Positions 13,413-17,270 of a stretch of 17,270 nucleotides of DNA are shown one piece after another. The stretch is taken from positions 1 to 17,270 of the forward strand of contig CAJTYK010000044.1 of assembly GCA_910584285.1 (NCBI GenBank). Direction: 5' to 3'. Within the stretch, counting starts at the first letter, position 1, and each line of letters starts with the position of its first letter. The DNA comes from an uncultured Oscillospiraceae bacterium. Its GTDB lineage: Bacteria; Bacillota; Clostridia; Oscillospirales; Oscillospiraceae. The notes under the pieces were generated by a model. That model searched no databases. It had not been told where the DNA came from and saw nothing but the letters and a program-made list of their open reading frames with translations. The position numbers and the translations under genes are program-made.

Positions 13413-13420
13413 GAAAATAA

Positions 13421-13441
13421 ATCATAGTTTTTTACTATGCT
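13421..13441. promoter_or_regulatory. suf operator 2 (CATAG-N7-CTATG)
   Basis: ATCATAG-TTTTTTA-CTATGCT repeats the arms and the 7-base spacing of operator 1. Its centre is 62 bases away, about six helical turns, just upstream of the -35. The pair suggests cooperative binding or looping by one regulator. It is also about 90 bases upstream of the divergent ferritin-like gene. Confidence 0.5.
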
Positions 13442-13533
13442 ATCGACCGCCCGCTGTCCATTTTGCCGGAGCCCCTGTCAACTGGCACGTTTTGCTCCCC
13501 GGACATAGAATAGGGGGCAAAGGAGGTGTGAAC

Positions 13534-14313
13534 ATGGAGAAAATCATTCCATGCTCGCTGAAGGATCAGGAGGTATTCCAGCGGGTGTGGCAGCGGGTGA
13601 TGGCGGGCCGGGAGGACTGCGGCTGCCCCATAGAGGCCATTCCCCACGGGATGGAGGGGGATATCTCCTGCCGGCGGCTGGAGGAGCTGGTGCGGCTGAA
13701 CGCCGGCCGTCCGGCGGAGGACGGCGCCGCACTGGAGGAGTCCCCGGCCCCGGAACCCCAGCCGGAGCCCATGCCCCCGTCGGAGGAGGCCCCCGCCCCG
13801 GAGCCCCCGGAGGCGGAGCAGCCCCCCGCCGAGGCAGAGGCCCTGCCCCAGCCGGAGGGCCCCCACCGGGGCAACGACCTGCCCAGGCTGTGGGAGGAGC
13901 CCCAGCCCGTCGATGACCGCACCGCCCGCCTGCGTCGCCAGGTGATGGAGGCGCTGGAGGGCTGGCAGTTCTACCGGCATCTGGCCCGCCGGGCCAGGGG
14001 GGCGGACGCCCGGGTACTTAACACGCTGGCCGGGGAGCTGCACCGCTCCGCCCGGCGGCTGTCGGCGGCGTACTTTCTGATCACCGGCCTGCGGTACTGG
14101 CCCAGCGAGCTGCTGTCCGCCCCGGCCATCCCGTCTTACTGGGGGGCCCTGCGCCGCCGCCACCAGCTGGAGCAGCAGCAGGAGTCCGCCTTCCGTCTGG
14201 CGGCGGACGACTGGGAGGATCCGGATATGCTGGAGCTGTACGGCGAGCTGGGCGAGGGCTGCCAGCGCCGCTGCCGCCAGCTCCGCGCCCTGCTGGAGCA
14301 GGATCTGACGTAA
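13534..14313 (+). CDS. Ferritin-like fold protein, apparently without metal ligands
   Basis: 259 residues of uncertain function. The N-terminal 60 residues (VFQRVWQRVMAGREDCGCPI) are followed by a Pro/Glu-rich linker (about 67-110). A four-helix region (130-153, 157-185, 203-225, 231-256) has the pattern of rubrerythrin/ferritin-like proteins of clostridia. The helix 2 motif LAGELHRSARRLSAAYFLITG aligns with forms that carry an ExxH ligand pair, but the His position is Ser172. Helix 4 (GEGCQRRCRQLRALLE) likewise lacks ExxH. A structural or coat-like role is therefore possible, but this is a guess. The ATG follows AGGAGGTG. It is divergent from sufCB and convergent with the oxidoreductase gene. 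Confidence 0.8.
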   Translation: MEKIIPCSLKDQEVFQRVWQRVMAGREDCGCPIEAIPHGMEGDISCRRLEELVRLNAGRPAEDGAALEESPAPEPQPEPMPPSEEAPAPEPPEAEQPPAEAEALPQPEGPHRGNDLPRLWEEPQPVDDRTARLRRQVMEALEGWQFYRHLARRARGADARVLNTLAGELHRSARRLSAAYFLITGLRYWPSELLSAPAIPSYWGALRRRHQLEQQQESAFRLAADDWEDPDMLELYGELGEGCQRRCRQLRALLEQDLT

Positions 14314-14324
14314 AGGCGGCGCGG

Positions 14325-14361
14325 AAAAGGGGGACGCTTCCAGAAGAAGCGTCCCCCTTTT
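14325..14361. terminator. Bidirectional terminator between convergent genes
   Basis: AAAAGGGGGACGCTTC (14325-14340) and GAAGCGTCCCCCTTTT (14346-14361) form a perfect 16-bp stem with a 5-base loop, ending in four A/T pairs on each side. It sits 11 bases after the ferritin-like stop and 29 bases after the oxidoreductase stop on the other strand, so it serves both. Confidence 0.92.
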
Positions 14362-14390
14362 GGGCTCCAGTTATGCGGAAAAGTGCGCGA

Positions 14391-17270
14391 TTACTTGTAC
14401 AGCTCGATGAGCTTCTGCAGGTGCTCCCACCGCTCCATAGCCGCTTCCTCGTTCTTCTTGAACAGCTCGTCGGCGCGCTCCGGGAAGGAGCGGGTCAGGG
14501 AGGAGTACCGGGCCTCGTTGAGCAGGAACTCCTGATAGCCGCCGGCGGGGGCCTTGGAGTCCAGGGTGAACGGGTTCTTGCCCAGCGCCTTGTTGGCGGG
14601 GTTGTAGCGGAACAGGTTCCAGTAGCCGCAGGCCACGGCCTTCTTCATCTCGCTCTGGCAGTTGGCCATGCCGCCCTTGATGGAGTGCATCTCGCAGGGG
14701 GCGTAGCCGATGATGAGGGAGGGGCCGTGATAGGCCTCGGCCTCCCGGATGGCGGCCAGGGTCTGGTTGGGGTTGGCACCCATGGCCACCTGGGCCACGT
14801 AGACGTAACCATACTGCATCACGATTTCCGCCAGGGACTTCTTGGGCATCTGCTTGCCGGCGGCGGCAAACTGCGCCACCTGGCCGAAGTTGGAGGACTT
14901 GGACGCCTGTCCACCGGTGTTGGAGTACACCTCGGTGTCGAACACGAAGATGTTCACGTCCTCACCGGAGGCCAGCACGTGATCCAGTCCGCCGTAGCCG
15001 ATGTCGTAGGCCCAGCCATCGCCGCCGAAGATCCACACGGACTTTTTGTTCAGGTAGTCCTTCTGATCCAGGATCTCCTTGGCCAGCTTGCAGGCGTCGC
15101 AGTCGCAGAACCGGGCGCCGCTGTCCTTCAGCTCCTTGGCGTGGGCCTGGAACTGGGGCAGCTGATCCCCAAAGACCTTGGCGGCGGCGGGGCTGCCGGT
15201 GAAGGCCACGATCTCGTCCACCGTCATCAGCCCGTCCTCCAGGGCGGCGATATACGCCTTGGTGGCCTCCTGGTTGGCCTCGCCGTCCTCCATGGTGTCC
15301 AGCCACTTCTGGGCGGCTTCCTTCAGCTCGGGAACAGTGTGGGGCACCGCGATCAGGGCGCGGGTCTTGTCCGCCAGGGCGTTGCGGATGGCCTTCTGGC
15401 CCAGGTGCAGGCCCAGGCCGTGCTCGGCGTTGTCCTCAAACAGGGAGTTGGCCCAGGCCACGCCCTTGCCGTCCTTGTTGACGGTGTAGGGAGAGGTGGC
15501 GGCGGGACCGCCCCAGATGGAGGAGCAGCCGGTGGCGTTGGAGACGTACATCCGCTCGCCGCAGACCTGGGTGACCAGGCGGGCGTAGGCGGTCTCGGCA
15601 CAGCCGGCGCAGGAGCCGGAGAACTCCAGCAGGGGCTGCTTGAACTGGCTGTCCTTGACGGAGCCGGTGCCCTCCATGTCGGCCTTGGGGGCCACCTTGG
15701 CCACCATGTAGTCGAAGGCGGGCTGACGGCCGGCCTCCTGCTCCAGGGGCACCATGCTCAGGGACTTGGTGGGGCAGATGCCCACGCACACGGAGCAGCC
15801 CATGCAGTCCATGGGGCTGACAGCCAGGCTATACTTGTACACGCCCTTGCCCTTGCCGGCCTTGATGTCCACGATCTGGGCGCAGTCGGGGGCGTTCTTG
15901 GCCTCCTCCTCAGTGAGGGCAAAGGGCCGGATGGTGGCGTGGGGGCAAACGTAGGCGCACTGGTTACACTGCACGCAGGTGTCAGGGTTCCAGGCGGGCA
16001 CGGACACGGCCACGCCCCGCTTCTCATAGGCGGAGGCGCCCTGCTGGAAGGTGCCGTCCACGTGGGGCACAAAGGCGGACACGGGCAGGCTGTCGCCGTC
16101 CATGCGGTTGATGGGCTCCATCACGTCCTTCACCATCTCCACCAGCTCGGGGCGGCCCTCCAGCTTCTCGCCCTTGTCCTCGTCCTGAGCGGTGGCCCAG
16201 GAGGCGGGCACGTCGAATTTCTTGAAGGCGGTGGCGCCGATGTCGATGGCCTTGTGGTTCATGTCCACCACGTCCTGGCCCTTCTTCAGGTAGGAGTGGG
16301 TGGCGGCGTCCTTCATGTAGCCGATGGCCTCGCTCTCGGGCATGACCTTGGACAGGGCAAAGAAGGCGGACTGGAGGATGGTGTTGGTGCGCTTGCCCAT
16401 GCCGATCTCGATGGCCAGGTCGATGGCGTTGATGGTGTAGACGTTGATGTGATGCTCCGCGATGTACCGCTTGGCCACGGCGGGCATATGCTTATCCAGC
16501 TCCTCGTCGCTCCACTGGCAGTTGATGAGGAAGGTGCCGCCGTCCTTCACGTCCCGGACCATGGGGAAGCCCTTGACGATATAGGCGGGCACGTGGCAGG
16601 CCACGAAGTCGGCCTTGTTGATATAGTAGGGGGCCCGGATGGGCTGGTCGCCGAAGCGCAGGTGGCTGATGGTGACGCCGCCGGTCTTCTTGGAGTCGTA
16701 CTGGAAGTACGCCTGGACGTACTTGTCGGTGTGGTCGCCGATGATCTTGATGGAGTTCTTGTTGGCGCCCACGGTGCCGTCGCCGCCCAGGCCCCAGAAC
16801 TTGACCTCGATGGTGCCCTCGGCCGCGGTGTTGGGGGAGGGCTTCTCCTCCAGGGACATATTGGTCACGTCGTCCACGATGCCGATGGTAAACTGGCGCT
16901 TCTGCTCGGTCTTGGTCAGCTCCTCATAGACGGCGAACACGCTGGAAGGAGGAGTGTCCTTGGAGCCCAGGCCATAGCGGCCGCCGATGACGGAGATGTC
17001 GGTCTTGCCCGCGTTAGCCAGGGCGGTCACCACGTCCAGGTAGAGGGGCTCGCCCTGGGCGCCGGGCTCCTTGGTGCGGTCCAGCACGGCGATCTTCTTG
17101 CAGGTGGCGGGGAGGGCGGCCAGCAGCTTGTCAGCCCGGAAGGGGCGGTACAGGCGCACCTTGATGAGGCCCACCTTCTCGCCGTGGGCGTTGAGGTAGT
17201 CGATGACCTCCTCGGCCACGTCGCAGATGGAGCCCATGGCGATGATCACCCGGTCGGCGTCGGGGGCGCC
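14391..17270 (-). CDS. nifJ: Pyruvate:ferredoxin (flavodoxin) oxidoreductase, 5' end outside window
   Basis: About 959 codons of a single-chain enzyme that is normally near 1,170-1,180 residues, so roughly the first 215 are missing. It oxidises pyruvate with CoA to acetyl-CoA and CO2 and passes electrons to ferredoxin, central to anaerobic fermentation. The fragment starts within domain II (RVIIAMGSICDV). It then has the gamma-type domain (FWGLGGDGTVGANKNS), the two-cluster ferredoxin domain (CVQCNQCAYVCPH at about 15940-15980 and CMGCSVCVGICP at about 15770-15810), GSCAGCAETAY with the proximal cluster cysteines, and the thiamine diphosphate motif GGDGWAYDIGYGG with VYSNTGGQ. The frame is open to the window edge with no break. 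Confidence 0.97.
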   Translation of the reverse strand, partial: GAPDADRVIIAMGSICDVAEEVIDYLNAHGEKVGLIKVRLYRPFRADKLLAALPATCKKIAVLDRTKEPGAQGEPLYLDVVTALANAGKTDISVIGGRYGLGSKDTPPSSVFAVYEELTKTEQKRQFTIGIVDDVTNMSLEEKPSPNTAAEGTIEVKFWGLGGDGTVGANKNSIKIIGDHTDKYVQAYFQYDSKKTGGVTISHLRFGDQPIRAPYYINKADFVACHVPAYIVKGFPMVRDVKDGGTFLINCQWSDEELDKHMPAVAKRYIAEHHINVYTINAIDLAIEIGMGKRTNTILQSAFFALSKVMPESEAIGYMKDAATHSYLKKGQDVVDMNHKAIDIGATAFKKFDVPASWATAQDEDKGEKLEGRPELVEMVKDVMEPINRMDGDSLPVSAFVPHVDGTFQQGASAYEKRGVAVSVPAWNPDTCVQCNQCAYVCPHATIRPFALTEEEAKNAPDCAQIVDIKAGKGKGVYKYSLAVSPMDCMGCSVCVGICPTKSLSMVPLEQEAGRQPAFDYMVAKVAPKADMEGTGSVKDSQFKQPLLEFSGSCAGCAETAYARLVTQVCGERMYVSNATGCSSIWGGPAATSPYTVNKDGKGVAWANSLFEDNAEHGLGLHLGQKAIRNALADKTRALIAVPHTVPELKEAAQKWLDTMEDGEANQEATKAYIAALEDGLMTVDEIVAFTGSPAAAKVFGDQLPQFQAHAKELKDSGARFCDCDACKLAKEILDQKDYLNKKSVWIFGGDGWAYDIGYGGLDHVLASGEDVNIFVFDTEVYSNTGGQASKSSNFGQVAQFAAAGKQMPKKSLAEIVMQYGYVYVAQVAMGANPNQTLAAIREAEAYHGPSLIIGYAPCEMHSIKGGMANCQSEMKKAVACGYWNLFRYNPANKALGKNPFTLDSKAPAGGYQEFLLNEARYSSLTRSFPERADELFKKNEEAAMERWEHLQKLIELYK

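Noticed and set aside
13483..13495. TGGCACG followed by TTGCT, resembling a sigma-54 promoter ahead of the ferritin-like gene
   Set aside because: The invariant GG and GC are only 8 bases apart, whereas sigma-54 promoters need 10.
1..17270. CRISPR arrays, insertion sequences or rRNA genes
   Set aside because: No regularly spaced repeats, transposase-like proteins or rRNA signatures were seen anywhere in the window.

Overview
The window looks like a chromosomal segment of a GC-rich anaerobic Firmicute, probably Oscillospiraceae (Flavonifractor / Pseudoflavonifractor / Intestinimonas type). This is inferred from strong AGGAGG ribosome-binding sites, a pyruvate:ferredoxin oxidoreductase, a minimal SufCB iron-sulfur pair, an arginine deiminase pathway with a YfcC-type carrier, and ArgR-type regulation. 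Almost all genes lie on the minus strand, so the layout is easiest to read from right to left.

Right end (14391-17270): a pyruvate:ferredoxin (flavodoxin) oxidoreductase gene whose 5' end is outside the window. It converges, across a bidirectional terminator, on the only plus-strand gene (13534-14313), a ferritin-like four-helix protein that seems to have lost its metal ligands. Divergent from that gene is sufC-sufB, with a consensus sigma-A promoter bracketed by two copies of CATAG-N7-CTATG.

Middle (9122-11673): a 346-base gap holds a pyrB promoter and a leader with terminator and antiterminator. It is followed by pyrB, here with a PyrI-like zinc tail on its C-terminus, and an AlaX-type alanyl-tRNA editing protein.

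Left half (158-8850): an arginine island. It contains arcA, arcB, arcC, a YfcC-family carrier (probable arginine/ornithine exchanger) and an AraC-type regulator with two tandem DNA-binding domains, then argR, argS and a tRNA-Arg(CCG). Arginine is degraded to ornithine and carbamoyl phosphate, the latter yielding ATP through ArcC. The same carbamoyl phosphate is the substrate of PyrB, and ArgS and the tRNA take arginine into protein.

The most interesting new signal is a shared promoter design. The box TATACAA lies 43 bases upstream of the -10 hexamer at argR and pyrB, where it sits in an identical 19-base sequence. It lies 42 bases upstream of a second TATAAT promoter before argR and, more weakly, 43 bases upstream of a -10-like hexamer before arcA. 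All these promoters have poor -35 hexamers. This suggests an activator-dependent regulon joining arginine and carbamoyl-phosphate genes, and the twin-domain AraC protein is a speculative candidate for the activator.
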